Shown: piece after piece, positions 9,052 through 18,544 of the stretch
Layout: the number at the start of each line of letters is the position of its first letter
Position numbering within the stretch: the stretch's first letter is position 1
Source of the DNA: Methylococcus capsulatus str. Texas = ATCC 19069
GTDB lineage: Bacteria; Pseudomonadota; Gammaproteobacteria; Methylococcales; Methylococcaceae
Direction: 5' to 3'
Assembly (NCBI RefSeq): GCF_000424685.1
Contig: NZ_AUKJ01000007.1
Coordinates: 1-64,000 of the forward strand
DNA length: 64,000 nucleotides
Made by a program: the position numbers and the translations under genes
Notes under the pieces: generated by a model
Seen by the model: only the letters and a program-made list of their open reading frames with translations
What the model was told of the DNA's origin: nothing
Databases searched by the model: none

Positions 9052-9951
9052 TCAGCCGCCGCTGAATTCCGCCGTTCCTGCCCGTACCAGCAGTTTGAGG
9101 TAGCGCTCGTAACGGGCCGGCGAAAGTCTCCCTGCTTCGACGGCTTCGCGCACGGCGCACCCCTTGTCCCTCACGTGGCGGCAATCGTTGAAGCGGCATT
9201 TGCCCAGGTAAGGGTGGAAGTCGCGGTAGGTCTGTGCCAGTTCGGTCGGATCGACCTCTGCCAGTCCGAAAATGGCCACGCCGGGGCTGTCGATCAGTTC
9301 GCCGCCCCCGGGCAGGGAGTACAGGGTGGCCGAAGTGGTGGTGTGCCGGCCCAGGCCGCTATGGGCCGAGAGCTCGCCGATCCGCAGGTTGCGGTCCGGG
9401 AGCAGGGCATTGGTCAGCGAGGATTTACCCACGCCGGACTGCCCGCTCAGCATGCTGCAGCCTGTATGGAGCATGGACCGCAGGGCGTCCAGTCCCGCCC
9501 CGGTCCGGGTGCTGATACGGAACACCTCGTAGCCGGCGGCTTCATAGTCGCGCAAAGCCTTCTGCAGGGCGGACGCACCCACCAGGTCGATCTTGTTGAG
9601 GATGAGAGCGGCTGTGATGTGCCGGTATTCACAGACCGCCAGGATCTGGTCCGCGAGCAGCCAGTCCGGCTCGGGCTCCGGCGCCAGGACCACGAAGACC
9701 CGGTCCAGATTGGCCGCGACCACGCGAACCCGGCCGCCGTGGGCGGGTCTGACCAGACTGGATCGGCGCGGCAACACCTCCAGCACCCTGCCTTGATCAC
9801 CCTCACAGGGCTCCCATCTCACATGGTCGCCGACGGCGGCATCGCCCAGCCGGCGCCGGGTGTGGCAGAGGACGATACGGCCGGTCTCGTCCTCGACCGC
9901 CAGCCCCTTGCCGAGGTGGCAGACCACCCGGCCTTGCCTGATTGCCTGCAT
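9052..9951 (-). CDS. rsgA: Small-subunit ribosome biogenesis GTPase RsgA
   Basis: Circularly permuted GTPase that checks 30S subunit maturation; 299 residues. An N-terminal OB-fold region (VVCHLGKGLAVEDE) precedes the permuted G domain, with G4 (NKIDLV) before G1 (GQSGVGKSSL) and then G3 (DSPGV). The C-terminal zinc knuckle is CRFNDCRHVRDKGC. The start lies 17 bases after the stop of the M48 protease gene, so the two form an operon. Its stop lies 4 bases from the stop of the convergent four-cysteine gene. The proximity of orn on the other strand matches the rsgA-orn linkage common in gammaproteobacteria. Confidence 0.96.
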   Translation of the reverse strand: MQAIRQGRVVCHLGKGLAVEDETGRIVLCHTRRRLGDAAVGDHVRWEPCEGDQGRVLEVLPRRSSLVRPAHGGRVRVVAANLDRVFVVLAPEPEPDWLLADQILAVCEYRHITAALILNKIDLVGASALQKALRDYEAAGYEVFRISTRTGAGLDALRSMLHTGCSMLSGQSGVGKSSLTNALLPDRNLRIGELSAHSGLGRHTTTSATLYSLPGGGELIDSPGVAIFGLAEVDPTELAQTYRDFHPYLGKCRFNDCRHVRDKGCAVREAVEAGRLSPARYERYLKLLVRAGTAEFSGG

Positions 9952-9968
9952 GACGGCGGGGGCCGTCG

Positions 9969-11210
9969 CTAGATCTTCGCGCTCAGATGATCGATGCGTA
10001 TCGCGGCGGGCGGATGGCTGTAGTGAAAAGCGGCGTACAGCGGGTCCGGAGTGAGCGTGCTGGCGTTTTCCCGGTACAATTTGACCAGGGCATGGACCAG
10101 GTAGCGGGCACGGGTCTGGCTGGCGGCGAAATCGTCGGCCTCGAATTCATAGCGTCGCTGCACATAGGCCACGATCGGTTGCAGGAAGACGGAGAACACC
10201 GGCGACACCAACATGAACAACAGGAGAGCGGTGGCATGGGACTGCTCCCTGACGCCGAGGCCCTGATAGAACCAGTCCTCCCCCGTCAGCCAGCCGAGCA
10301 GGGCGAAACCGGCCAGCGTCACCAGCGCGGTGCCGGCCAGCATCTTCAGTACGTGGCGGCGTTTGAAGTGACCGAGTTCATGGGCCAGCACGGCTTCGAT
10401 CTCGTCGTGGTCGAGCGAATCGACCAGGGTGTCGAAGAACACGATGCGCTTGTTGCTGCCAAACCCCGTGAAGTAGGCGTTGCCGTGGCCGGAGCGTCTG
10501 GAGCCGTCCATGACGAAGATGCCTTCCGAGCGGAAGCCGCAGCGTTCGAGGAGGGCCTCGATACGCGCCTTGAGCGTCGCGTCCGCGAGCGGGGTAAATT
10601 TGTTGAACAAGGGGGCGATGAGGGTCGGGAAGGCCCAGCTCATCAGGATCGAGAAGGCCATCAGGATGGCCCAGGCGATGATCCACCACTGGGCGCCGGC
10701 GCTGTCCATCACCCAGAGGATCAAGGCCAGCAGCGGGGCGCCGATGACGAGGGAGAGCCCGGTCTGCAGCGCCAGGTCGATGGCGAACTGGCGCGGAGTG
10801 GTGCGGTTGAAGCCGAAGCGTTCCTCGATCCGGAAGGTTTGGTAGAGGTTGAGCGGCAGTTCCAGCAGTTGGGAAGCCAGCAGCGTGGTCAGGACGATGC
10901 CCACGCCGGTGGTGATCGGCGGAAGCCCCCAACCGTTCCAGACTGCGGCAATCGCATCGATCCCGCCGCCCAGGGTGAATCCCAGCAGGATCGCGATGCC
11001 GACGATGCGCCCGACATCGTCGAGACTCCCCTTGGCCAGGGTATAGTCCGCTGCTTTCTGGTGGTCCTCCAGCGACACTCTGTCCCGGAATGCGTCCGGC
11101 ACATGGTCGCGGTGCAGGCGCACATGGCGGGCCTGGCGCCGGGCCAGCCAGTATTCAAGCCCGGAGGAGACGGCCAGAGCCGTCAGGAACAGGGTGGTGA
11201 CGGTATTCAT
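9969..11210 (-). CDS. M48-family integral membrane metallopeptidase (Ste24/CAAX protease-like)
   Basis: 413 residues. The start MNTVTTLFLTALAV at 11210 is chosen because the longer frame would run antisense through orn. The N-terminal half carries several hydrophobic helices typical of the CAAX-protease N-terminal domain. The zinc site HELGH lies in VLAHELGHFKRRH and the third ligand in YEFEADDFA. More helices follow. The layout is that of Ste24-type peptidases, which act in membrane-protein quality control in bacteria that lack prenylated CAAX substrates. It lies directly upstream of rsgA and is divergent from orn, with a 102-base shared control region. Confidence 0.88.
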   Translation of the reverse strand: MNTVTTLFLTALAVSSGLEYWLARRQARHVRLHRDHVPDAFRDRVSLEDHQKAADYTLAKGSLDDVGRIVGIAILLGFTLGGGIDAIAAVWNGWGLPPITTGVGIVLTTLLASQLLELPLNLYQTFRIEERFGFNRTTPRQFAIDLALQTGLSLVIGAPLLALILWVMDSAGAQWWIIAWAILMAFSILMSWAFPTLIAPLFNKFTPLADATLKARIEALLERCGFRSEGIFVMDGSRRSGHGNAYFTGFGSNKRIVFFDTLVDSLDHDEIEAVLAHELGHFKRRHVLKMLAGTALVTLAGFALLGWLTGEDWFYQGLGVREQSHATALLLFMLVSPVFSVFLQPIVAYVQRRYEFEADDFAASQTRARYLVHALVKLYRENASTLTPDPLYAAFHYSHPPAAIRIDHLSAKI

Positions 11211-11312
11211 GCGGTATGGTCGGAAATCGGTTTCGTCAATCGGCGCTAGAGGGTAGCCTTTGATAAAATCCGTGACAAGTTTGGAACCCTCCCAGGCACT
11301 TGGAAGGACGGC

Positions 11313-11858
11313 ATGGCTCAGGACGCACAAAACCTCATCTGGATCGATCTGGAGATGACCGGGCTGGACCCCCAGAACGACGCCATCATCGAAATCGCCA
11401 CCATCGTCACCGACGGCCAGCTCAACGTGCTCGCCGAAGGCCCGGTGCTGGCCATCCATCAGCCGGAGTCGGTGCTGGACCGCATGGACGACTGGAACCG
11501 CAAGCAGCATGGCGAATCCGGGTTGATCGAGCGGGTGCGGCGCAGCACGATCGACGAAGCCGAGGCCGAGCATCTGACGCTGGGGTTCGTCAGTGAATGG
11601 GTGCCGCCGAACGAATCCCCCATCTGTGGCAACAGCATCTGCCAGGACCGCCGTTTCCTCGCCCGCTGCATGCCCCGCCTGGAGGCCTATTTCCACTACC
11701 GCAACCTCGACGTGTCGACGCTGAAGATCCTGGTCGAGCGCTGGGCGCCCGCGCTCAAGGAAGGTCTGCAGAAGCAGAGCACCCATCGGGCGCTGGACGA
11801 CATCCGCGAATCCATCGCGGAACTGCGGTATTACCGCGACACCGTGCTCAAGATCTGA
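11313..11858 (+). CDS. orn: Oligoribonuclease
   Basis: 3'-5' exonuclease that degrades 2-5 nt RNA and pGpG, the breakdown product of c-di-GMP. It has 181 residues, the normal length. The DEDDh active site is visible: D12 and E14 in WIDLEMTG, and the later histidine and aspartate in [17 protein letters not shown] lies just upstream of the ATG. The neighbouring epimerase gene starts 6 bases after its stop. Degradation of pGpG links it functionally to the EAL protein at 20842, though it is housekeeping in any case. Confidence 0.97.
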   Translation: MAQDAQNLIWIDLEMTGLDPQNDAIIEIATIVTDGQLNVLAEGPVLAIHQPESVLDRMDDWNRKQHGESGLIERVRRSTIDEAEAEHLTLGFVSEWVPPNESPICGNSICQDRRFLARCMPRLEAYFHYRNLDVSTLKILVERWAPALKEGLQKQSTHRALDDIRESIAELRYYRDTVLKI

Positions 11859-11863
11859 AGACC

Positions 11864-12805
11864 TTGGCGCGAACGGTCCTCATCGTCGGCTGCGGCGACA
11901 TCGGCCGCCGCGTGGCCCGGTTGGAATCGGCCGAGGGGCGCGGAGTTTACGGCTTGGCCCGCTCGCCGGAAACGGCGGCGCGGCTGGTGCGACAGGGTAT
12001 CGCCGCCGTCCACGGCGATCTGGACAAGCCCGATTCCCTGGCTGGTCTGAGCGGAGGTTGGACCACGCTATATTATTTCGCCCCCCCGCCTGCCGCCGGC
12101 GACGGCGATCCGCGGCTGGCGGTCTTCTTCGAGGCCTTGCCGGTGAGACGCCTGCCCGGCAAGGTGGTTTACGTGAGCACCAGCGGCGTCTACGGCGACT
12201 GCGGGGGAGACTGGGTGGACGAGGGGCGACCTCCCCGCCCGCAAAACGCTCGCTCTCGCCGTCGCCTGGCGGCAGAGGAAACCCTCATGGCCTGGAGCCG
12301 CCGATACGGAGTCACGGTGGTGATCCTGCGGGTGCCCGGTATCTACGGCCCGGGGCGGTTGCCGTTGGAGCGCTTGCGCGCAGGGGTGCCGGTGGTGCGG
12401 CAGGAGGAGAGTCCCTATTCCAACCGCATTCATGCCGACGATCTGGCCGAAGTCTGTGTCGCCGCGGGCAGGCGGACTGCGGCCGAGGGCGTATACAACG
12501 TCAGCGACGGTCATCCCACCACCCTGACCGATTATTTCCATGCCGTCGCCGACCGCTTCGGCCTGCCGCGGCCGCCCGCGATTTCCTTGGCGGAAGCCAG
12601 GCGGGTGCTGAGCCCGGAGATGCTGTCGTTCATGGAGGAGTCCAAGCGCCTCGACAACGGCCGGATGTTGCGCGAACTTCGTCCGCGGCTGCACTATCCC
12701 GACCTGGAACGGGGCCTTGCAGCCCGCTCAGGGGGCCATCCCCAAGGTTTCCAGGTAGCGCCGTGCGCTGATGGTCTGCGTGTATTCGGCCACCGCCCGA
12801 CGTAG
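11864..12805 (+). CDS. NAD(P)-dependent epimerase/dehydratase-like protein (YeeZ type)
   Basis: 313 residues from a TTG start placed right behind orn (GAAG upstream; no ATG is available before the Rossmann motif). The N-terminal dinucleotide fold is VLIVGCGDIGRRVA. Further short-chain dehydrogenase features are VVYVSTSGVYGDCGG, LRVPGIYGPGR and the substrate-loop region SNRIHADDLAEVC. It resembles extended SDRs such as YeeZ. The substrate is unknown, and the usual YxxxK lysine is not obvious. The last 78 bases overlap the 3' end of the convergent glycosyltransferase gene. Confidence 0.8.
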   Translation: MARTVLIVGCGDIGRRVARLESAEGRGVYGLARSPETAARLVRQGIAAVHGDLDKPDSLAGLSGGWTTLYYFAPPPAAGDGDPRLAVFFEALPVRRLPGKVVYVSTSGVYGDCGGDWVDEGRPPRPQNARSRRRLAAEETLMAWSRRYGVTVVILRVPGIYGPGRLPLERLRAGVPVVRQEESPYSNRIHADDLAEVCVAAGRRTAAEGVYNVSDGHPTTLTDYFHAVADRFGLPRPPAISLAEARRVLSPEMLSFMEESKRLDNGRMLRELRPRLHYPDLERGLAARSGGHPQGFQVAPCADGLRVFGHRPT

Positions 12806-13849
12806 GCATTCCGCCGGCAGCGGGTGATCGAGCGCATGCGCCATGGCCGCGGCCAGCGCTTCGACATCGCCGACCGGAACCAGCGGGCCGTATTCGCCGC
12901 CGTTCAGCAGTTCCGCCGGCCCGCTGGGGCAGTCGGTCGAGACCACCGGCCTGCCCAGCGCCATCGCTTCGGTCAGGGCGTTCGGCGAGCCTTCCCACAG
13001 CGAGGACAGTACGAACAGGCTGCAGCGCGCGATCAGACCGTGTGGGTTCGCCAGGAAGCCGGTGAAGCATACGTCCTCGCTCACGCCGAGTCCATCGGCC
13101 AGCCGCTCCAGTTTTTCCCGGTCTCCGCCCTCGCCGACGATGACGAGCCGGCAGATGCGGTCCCGGCGGAGCCGGGCGAAGGCGGCGATGAGATCGGGGA
13201 ACCCCTTCTGCCGGGTCAGCCGGCCCATGCCGACGATGAGAGGGATTGCCGGATCGTTCGGCCATGGATGGTCGCAGGGCAGGGCGGCCTGCCGTTCCAG
13301 TGCCGGAGTGATGACGGGATTGCGGATCACCCGGACCCGCTCGGAGGGCAGGGCGGTTATCGAGAGAATGTCGTCTTTCACGCCCTGGGAGACGGCGACG
13401 ATCGCGTCCAGGTGCGGATAGAATAGCCGCATGCCGGTGAACCAGGCCAGTTCCCTCAACCGGCCCTTGCCTTTGAGTGCGGCCGATACCGTCGTGCCCA
13501 GCCGTCCCACCAGCCGGGCCTTCGATCCGGCCAAGCGACGGGCCAGCAGGGCGACCCGGATGGCGCGATCCTTGGCGGCGAGGACGGCGTCCGGTTTTTC
13601 CTCGCGGAGGTAGCGGGCCAGACCCGGCAGGGCCGTGAAAGTGTGGCGGACGTTCAGCTTGACGATGCGCACGCCGGCCGGGATCGCATCCAGGTGCTCT
13701 CCCTGGGCGCGCGCCAGCACCAGATCCACGGCGACGCCGGCGTCGAGAAACCCGGCGGCCAGATTGGCGATCATCTTCTCCACGCCGCCCTGGCCGGAGA
13801 ACGAGGCGAAGATGGCCAAGCGTGGCGAGTAGGTCCGGGGTGCGGTCAC
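12728..13849 (-). CDS. Glycosyltransferase family 4 protein
   Basis: 373 residues, GTG start 4 bases after the asnB-like stop, so the two are one operon. The GT-B fold shows an N-terminal loop SGQGGVEKMIANLA and a C-terminal nucleotide-sugar domain starting VGMGRLTRQKGFPDLI. The EGSPNALTEAMALG element matches the E-x7-E motif of GT4 retaining enzymes. It would transfer a sugar from an NDP-sugar to a glycan or lipid acceptor in the cytoplasm. With the amidotransferase it suggests a surface-polysaccharide function, but no polymerase or flippase is nearby. Its 3' end overlaps the epimerase gene by 78 bases. Confidence 0.88.
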   Translation of the reverse strand: MTAPRTYSPRLAIFASFSGQGGVEKMIANLAAGFLDAGVAVDLVLARAQGEHLDAIPAGVRIVKLNVRHTFTALPGLARYLREEKPDAVLAAKDRAIRVALLARRLAGSKARLVGRLGTTVSAALKGKGRLRELAWFTGMRLFYPHLDAIVAVSQGVKDDILSITALPSERVRVIRNPVITPALERQAALPCDHPWPNDPAIPLIVGMGRLTRQKGFPDLIAAFARLRRDRICRLVIVGEGGDREKLERLADGLGVSEDVCFTGFLANPHGLIARCSLFVLSSLWEGSPNALTEAMALGRPVVSTDCPSGPAELLNGGEYGPLVPVGDVEALAAAMAHALDHPLPAECLRRAVAEYTQTISARRYLETLGMAP

Positions 13850-13853
13850 GGCT

Positions 13854-15674
13854 TCAGCGCTGCAGGATTTCCAGGGGATCGGTCAGCGCCTCCGGCCGCT
13901 CGCCATTCCCGGAAATGAACAGCCGGTGCCAGATTGCAAACTGGATGATGGCCCAGAGCATGGCGCTGCCCTGGCGCTCGTCACGGCAGCGGGCGATCAG
14001 CGCCCGGATGCCGGCGGGTTTGAACCAGGGGGTGAGTGCCGGGTGTTCCGGCAGGATCCGGTTCAGCCGTTCGAGAAAAGGCTCGTCCAGCCATTCGCCC
14101 AAGGGGACGTGGAAGCCGCGCTTCCTGGCATAGAGCTGCTCCGCCGGCACCAGCCGCTCGCCCCAGCGCTTGAGGAACAGCTTGCCCTGGCGTCCCTCGA
14201 TCTTAAGGCGGTCGGGCAGGCTCAGGCCGAATTCGACGACGCGGTGGTCCAAGAACGGCACCCGCCCTTCCACTCCCCAGGCCATCAGCATGCGGTCGGC
14301 CTTGACCAGCAGGTTGTCGGGCAGTGCGTGGCAGAGGTCGACGTACTGCATCCGCTGCAGATCGCTCCATTCCCGCGGCGTCTCCCGCCAGGATTCCTGC
14401 ACCGGTCGCCGGGCCGATTGCGCGGCAGCCAGCAGGGCGGGGCCGAACAGCGTCTTCGGCCAGCGTCCGCGGAAGCTGCCGCGGGTGCGGAAACCGCCCG
14501 AGCCGGGCGCGAGCAGGCTCTTGAACAGACGTTCGAGCGGCGATGTCCGGTAGCGTCCGTAGCCGGCGAACACTTCGTCCCCGCCCTCGCCGGAGAACAC
14601 CACCTTCAGTTCTTCGCCGGCTGCCCGGGCCAGCAGGGACGTCGGCAGGCTGGCATTGTCGCGCATCAGATCGTCCGCCGCCCATACGGTCAGCGGCAGG
14701 CTGTGGAGGATGTCTTGCGGACCGGGCCGGATCTCGCGGTGGCGGCTGCGGAAACGCCGGGCCAGGCCTTCGGCCAGCGGCAGTTCGTCGGTCAGCGAGG
14801 TGCCGGGAAAACCGACCGAGAAGGTGCGGATGGGCTCGCCGGAATACCGGGTCAGCAGGGCAAGCAGCAGGGAGGAGTCGACGCCGCCGGAGAGAAACAG
14901 CCCGAAAGGCACGTCCGAGCGCATGTGTTCGACCATCACTCGCTCCATCAGCGCATCGAAGCGCGCTGCCGCTTCGTCGAAATCCAGCTCTTCCGTGCGC
15001 ACGGCGAGCGGTGACCAGTAGCGGAAGCGGCGGGTCGTTTTTCCGGCTTCGACGACCACGGCTTCGCCCGGCAGTACCCGCTCCACGCCTCGCAGGACCG
15101 TCGTGGCGCCGGTGGAAAACTGGTTTTGGAAATACTGGGCCAGCCCTTGCGGATCGATTTCCCGGGGCTGGTCGAGCAGGGGCAGCAGGGCCTTGATTTC
15201 GGAAGCGAAGGCGATGCCGTCCGGACGCCGAGCCAGAAACAGCGGTTTTATCCCTAAGCGATCACGGGCCAGGATCAGGCGTCCTTCGAGGGCATCGTAC
15301 AGTGCGAAGGCGAACATGCCCTGGATACGCTCCAAAAAGCCCTCCCCGAAGGCGAGGTAGGCATGGAGGATGACCTCCGAATCCGACTGGGTCTGGAAAC
15401 GGAATCCCGCCGCCGTCAGCTCGGAGCGCAGTTCGATGAAATTGTAGATTTCGCCATTGGCTATCAGCGCCAGCCTCCGGTCTTCGGAAAACAGGGGCTG
15501 GTGGCCGCCCGCCAGGTCGATGATGGAGAGGCGGGTATGCCCCATGCCGAAGCGGCCGTCGAGGAAGATGCCCCGGTCGTCGGGGCCCCGATGGGTCAGC
15601 TTGGCCACGGCCTGGTCGAGCCGGAGCTCGTCAGCAGGGAGATTGCAGTTGAACAGGCCGGCAATGCCGCACAT
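13854..15674 (-). CDS. asnB: Glutamine-hydrolysing asparagine synthetase / amidotransferase
   Basis: 606 residues, two-domain class II amidotransferase. Cys2 of MCGIAGLF is the glutaminase nucleophile, supported by HRGPDDRG, HTRLSI, NGEIYNF and a QSDSEV region. The synthetase domain has the PP-loop FLSGGVDSS and the usual FSGEGGDEVFAGYGRY. It makes asparagine from aspartate and glutamine, or amidates a sugar or peptide in polysaccharide clusters, where close relatives are common. Pairing with a GT4 gene favours the latter, but the sequence does not decide it. Confidence 0.9.
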   Translation of the reverse strand: MCGIAGLFNCNLPADELRLDQAVAKLTHRGPDDRGIFLDGRFGMGHTRLSIIDLAGGHQPLFSEDRRLALIANGEIYNFIELRSELTAAGFRFQTQSDSEVILHAYLAFGEGFLERIQGMFAFALYDALEGRLILARDRLGIKPLFLARRPDGIAFASEIKALLPLLDQPREIDPQGLAQYFQNQFSTGATTVLRGVERVLPGEAVVVEAGKTTRRFRYWSPLAVRTEELDFDEAAARFDALMERVMVEHMRSDVPFGLFLSGGVDSSLLLALLTRYSGEPIRTFSVGFPGTSLTDELPLAEGLARRFRSRHREIRPGPQDILHSLPLTVWAADDLMRDNASLPTSLLARAAGEELKVVFSGEGGDEVFAGYGRYRTSPLERLFKSLLAPGSGGFRTRGSFRGRWPKTLFGPALLAAAQSARRPVQESWRETPREWSDLQRMQYVDLCHALPDNLLVKADRMLMAWGVEGRVPFLDHRVVEFGLSLPDRLKIEGRQGKLFLKRWGERLVPAEQLYARKRGFHVPLGEWLDEPFLERLNRILPEHPALTPWFKPAGIRALIARCRDERQGSAMLWAIIQFAIWHRLFISGNGERPEALTDPLEILQR

Positions 15675-15762
15675 GGTGCCCGGTTCTCGAAGAGTCGGTA
15701 TGGGAGAGAGTGTCGCCGCCCCGTTGGCCCGGTGGGAGTGGGATTTGCGGCCGATCGTGCCT

Positions 15763-16125
15763 TCAGTCGGAATTGCCGAACGGCAGTCCCAGCCATTCCG
15801 GACCGGTGTCGGATTTCACGCCCATGGCTTTTTCCAGGGCGCCCAGCCGGTTCTTCACGACGTTGGATTCATGGGTCTTGCGCAGCATGTCGAGCACATA
15901 GGCCAGACGGGTGCCATCGTTGCAGTCGATCCGGCCGGCGCGCATGTCGCGGTAGACCGCGGCCATTTCCTTGCGAATCGCCTCGAGCGAGGCATCCACC
16001 GCCGGTTCCCGGCCGAGCCGGTCATACAGGGCCTCGACGTCCTCGAAGTCGCTCTGGCCGGTCTTTTTCCTTTCCTCGTTCGCCCGCCTCTCCTTCCACC
16101 AGTCGGCCATGCTCTTTCTGCTCAT
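15763..16125 (-). CDS. Conserved hypothetical protein, charged and helical
   Basis: 120 residues from the ATG at 16125, which has a strong GAGGGGG 4-5 bases upstream; a TTG nine codons earlier is less likely. The protein (MSRKSMADWWKERRANEE...) is rich in charged residues and predicted helix. It has one cysteine and no signal peptide or membrane segment, so it is likely cytoplasmic. I do not recognise a family. It stands alone between asnB and fusA on the same strand, with a hairpin separating it from fusA. Confidence 0.65.
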   Translation of the reverse strand: MSRKSMADWWKERRANEERKKTGQSDFEDVEALYDRLGREPAVDASLEAIRKEMAAVYRDMRAGRIDCNDGTRLAYVLDMLRKTHESNVVKNRLGALEKAMGVKSDTGPEWLGLPFGNSD

Positions 16126-16243
16126 GAAATCCCCCTCATTGGTTGTTGGCAAGCCCGTGTCGCCATTAAGTTACAACGGCCGTGAGCCGAAGGATAGGGA
16201 GGACCCGGGCCCTCGATCCGCCGGGGAATCCGGAAAGGGACGG

Positions 16244-16280
16244 ACCGCGGAAGGCAGGCCCGGGGGGCGCCTTCCGCGGT
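16244..16280 (-). terminator. Long hairpin downstream of fusA
   Basis: ACCGCGGAAGGC (16244-16255) and GCCTTCCGCGGT (16269-16280) form a perfect 12-bp stem with a 13-base loop, 25 bases past the fusA stop. On the minus strand it is followed only by CCGTCCCTTTCC, not a T-run. It is a stable 3' end structure or weak terminator rather than a classical one. Confidence 0.5.
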
Positions 16281-16304
16281 GCGACGAGCATGCGTGGAAG
16301 GCCG

Positions 16305-18389
16305 TTATTTCCTGGCCGCACGCTCCTGGGCTTCCTTGATGACTTCGTCCGCGACGTTCTTCGGGCAAGGCATGTAGTGCGAGAACTCCATGGAGAATTG
16401 GCCGCGGCCGGAAGTCATGGTGCGCAGATCGCCGATGTAGCCGAACATTTCGGACAGCGGAACCTCGGCCTTGATGCGCACGCCGGTCACGCCGGCTTCC
16501 TGCGACTTGATCATGCCGCGGCGGCGGTTCAGGTCGCCGATCACGTCACCGACGTGGGCATCCGGGGTGAACACGTCCACCTTCATGATGGGTTCCAGCA
16601 GCTGCGGCGCCGCCTTCGGCACGGATTGGCGGAACGCCGCCTGGGCCGCGATTTCGAAGGCGATCGCCGAAGAGTCCACGGCGTGGAAGCCGCCATCGGT
16701 CAGGTTGACCTTGAAATCGACGCATGGGTAGCCCGCCAAGACACCCTTGCCGAGCATGCTCCTGAAGCCTTTTTCGACCGCCGGCCAGAATTCACGCGGC
16801 ACGTTGCCACCGGTCACGGTCGATTCGAACACGAACCCCGACCCCGGCTCGCCGGGTTCGATGACGTAGTTGATCTTGGCGTACTGGCCGGAACCGCCGG
16901 TCTGCTTCTTGTGGACGTACTCGTCCTCGACGCGCCTGGTGATGGTTTCCCGGTAGGCCACCTGCGGCTTGCCGACGTTCACTTCCACCCCGTGGGTACG
17001 CTTCAGGATGTCCACTTTGATGTCGAGGTGGAGCTCGCCCATCCCTTTGAGGATGGTTTCGCCGGATTCCTGGTCGGTCTCGACGTGGAAAGACGGGTCC
17101 TCCTGCACCATCTTGCCGAGGGCGATGCCCATTTTCTCGTTGGCAGCCTTGTCCTTGGGCGTAACCGCGATGGAGATGACGGGGTCGGGGAATACCATCG
17201 GCTCCAGGGTGGCCGGCTTGTCCGGGTCACACAGGGTGTGGCCGGTCTGGACGTTCTTCATGCCCAGCACCGCCACGATGTCGCCGGCCTGGGCCGAGTC
17301 CAGCTCGTTGCGCTGATTGGCGTGCATTTCGACGATGCGGCCGATGCGCTCGGTCTTGCCGGTCGCGGTGTTGAGGACGGTGGTGCCTTTTTCCAGCCGG
17401 CCCGAGTAAAGGCGCAGGAAGGTCAGGGCGCCGTAACGGTCGTCCATGATCTTGAAGGCCAGGGCGCGCAGCGGACGATCCGGGTCGACGATGGCGAACT
17501 CGCCGGTCTCATGGCCTTCCAGGTCCACTTCGGGCTGAGGCTTGACTTCGGTCGGGTCGGGCAGATAGTCCACCACGGCGTCCAGCACCAGCTGCACGCC
17601 CTTGTTCTTGAACGAGGAGCCGCAGTAGGTCGGGAAGAAGTCCAGCTTGATGGTGCCTTTGCGGATCAGGCGCTTGAGGGTGTCGACGTCCGGCTCTTCG
17701 CCCTCGAGGTACTTTTCCATGACCTCGTCGTCCTGCTCGACGGCTTTTTCCACCAGCTCGGCGCGCCATTTTTCGACTTCGTCGGCCATCTCCGCGGGAA
17801 CGTCCTTGACCTCGTATTTCATCGGGTCGCCGGAGTCATCCCAGATCCAGGCCTTGCGGGTCAGCAGCTCGACCACACCGATGAAACTCTCTTCGCGGCC
17901 GATCGGCAGGGTCATGACCAGCGGGTAGGCCCCCAGGACGTCCCTGATCTGCTTGACCACGCGATAGAAGTCGGCGCCGACCCGGTCCAGCTTGTTGACG
18001 TAGATGATCCGTGCGACTTCGGAGTCGTTGGCATAGCGCCAGTTGGTCTCCGATTGCGGTTCCACGCCGCCGGAACCGCAGAATACGCCGATGCCGCCGT
18101 CGAGAACCTTGAGCGAGCGGTAGACCTCGATGGTGAAGTCGACGTGTCCCGGGGTGTCGATGATGTTGAAGCGGTGATCCTTCCAGAAACAGGTGGTGGC
18201 CGCGGACTGAATGGTGATACCACGTTCCTGCTCCTGCTCCATGAAGTCGGTCGTCGCGGCACCGTCGTGCACTTCGCCGATCTTGTGGATCTTGCCGGTG
18301 AGCTTCAAAATCCGCTCGGTGGTGGTGGTCTTGCCCGCGTCGACGTGAGCGAAGATGCCTATGTTTCGGTAACGCGATAAATCAGTCAT
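16305..18389 (-). CDS. fusA: Elongation factor G, FusA2-like paralogue
   Basis: 694 residues from the ATG at 18389 ([13 protein letters not shown]); a TTG 12 codons upstream is inside the promoter region and rejected. GTPase motifs are AHVDAGKTT (G1), DTPGHVDF (G3) and NKLDR (G4). Domain IV ([16 protein letters not shown]) and domain V ([17 protein letters not shown]) are complete. The gene stands alone with its own promoter instead of in the rpsL-rpsG-fusA-tuf operon. The N-terminal wording, notably [17 protein letters not shown], resembles the second EF-G found in Vibrio and Shewanella. It is probably an auxiliary or condition-specific EF-G, unless this organism has no other. Confidence 0.93.
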   Translation of the reverse strand: MTDLSRYRNIGIFAHVDAGKTTTTERILKLTGKIHKIGEVHDGAATTDFMEQEQERGITIQSAATTCFWKDHRFNIIDTPGHVDFTIEVYRSLKVLDGGIGVFCGSGGVEPQSETNWRYANDSEVARIIYVNKLDRVGADFYRVVKQIRDVLGAYPLVMTLPIGREESFIGVVELLTRKAWIWDDSGDPMKYEVKDVPAEMADEVEKWRAELVEKAVEQDDEVMEKYLEGEEPDVDTLKRLIRKGTIKLDFFPTYCGSSFKNKGVQLVLDAVVDYLPDPTEVKPQPEVDLEGHETGEFAIVDPDRPLRALAFKIMDDRYGALTFLRLYSGRLEKGTTVLNTATGKTERIGRIVEMHANQRNELDSAQAGDIVAVLGMKNVQTGHTLCDPDKPATLEPMVFPDPVISIAVTPKDKAANEKMGIALGKMVQEDPSFHVETDQESGETILKGMGELHLDIKVDILKRTHGVEVNVGKPQVAYRETITRRVEDEYVHKKQTGGSGQYAKINYVIEPGEPGSGFVFESTVTGGNVPREFWPAVEKGFRSMLGKGVLAGYPCVDFKVNLTDGGFHAVDSSAIAFEIAAQAAFRQSVPKAAPQLLEPIMKVDVFTPDAHVGDVIGDLNRRRGMIKSQEAGVTGVRIKAEVPLSEMFGYIGDLRTMTSGRGQFSMEFSHYMPCPKNVADEVIKEAQERAARK

Positions 18390-18424
18390 GTCGATACTTC
18401 TGGGGGTTGGAAAAAAATTCGCCA

Positions 18425-18454
18425 ATTATAGACCGCCGGTGCGGCATTTGTCTC
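18425..18454 (-). promoter_or_regulatory. Probable sigma-70 promoter for fusA
   Basis: Read on the minus strand: a perfect TATAAT at 18430-18425, preceded after 18 bases by GAGACA (18454-18449), a 4/6 match to TTGACA. Transcription would start about 30 bases before the fusA ATG. Confidence 0.55.
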
Positions 18455-18544
18455 CCCTTTTCGGGCTCCGCAGCCGTCCGCCCCGGCCGGCGTCGAGAGT
18501 ACCACGGCCTGGTTGACGGCTTTTGACGGCCGGGCGGCGTCCGT

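Noticed and set aside
9969-11786. 605-residue protease reading from 11786
   Set aside because: The extra N terminus is antisense to the whole of orn; the ATG at 11210 gives the normal family start.
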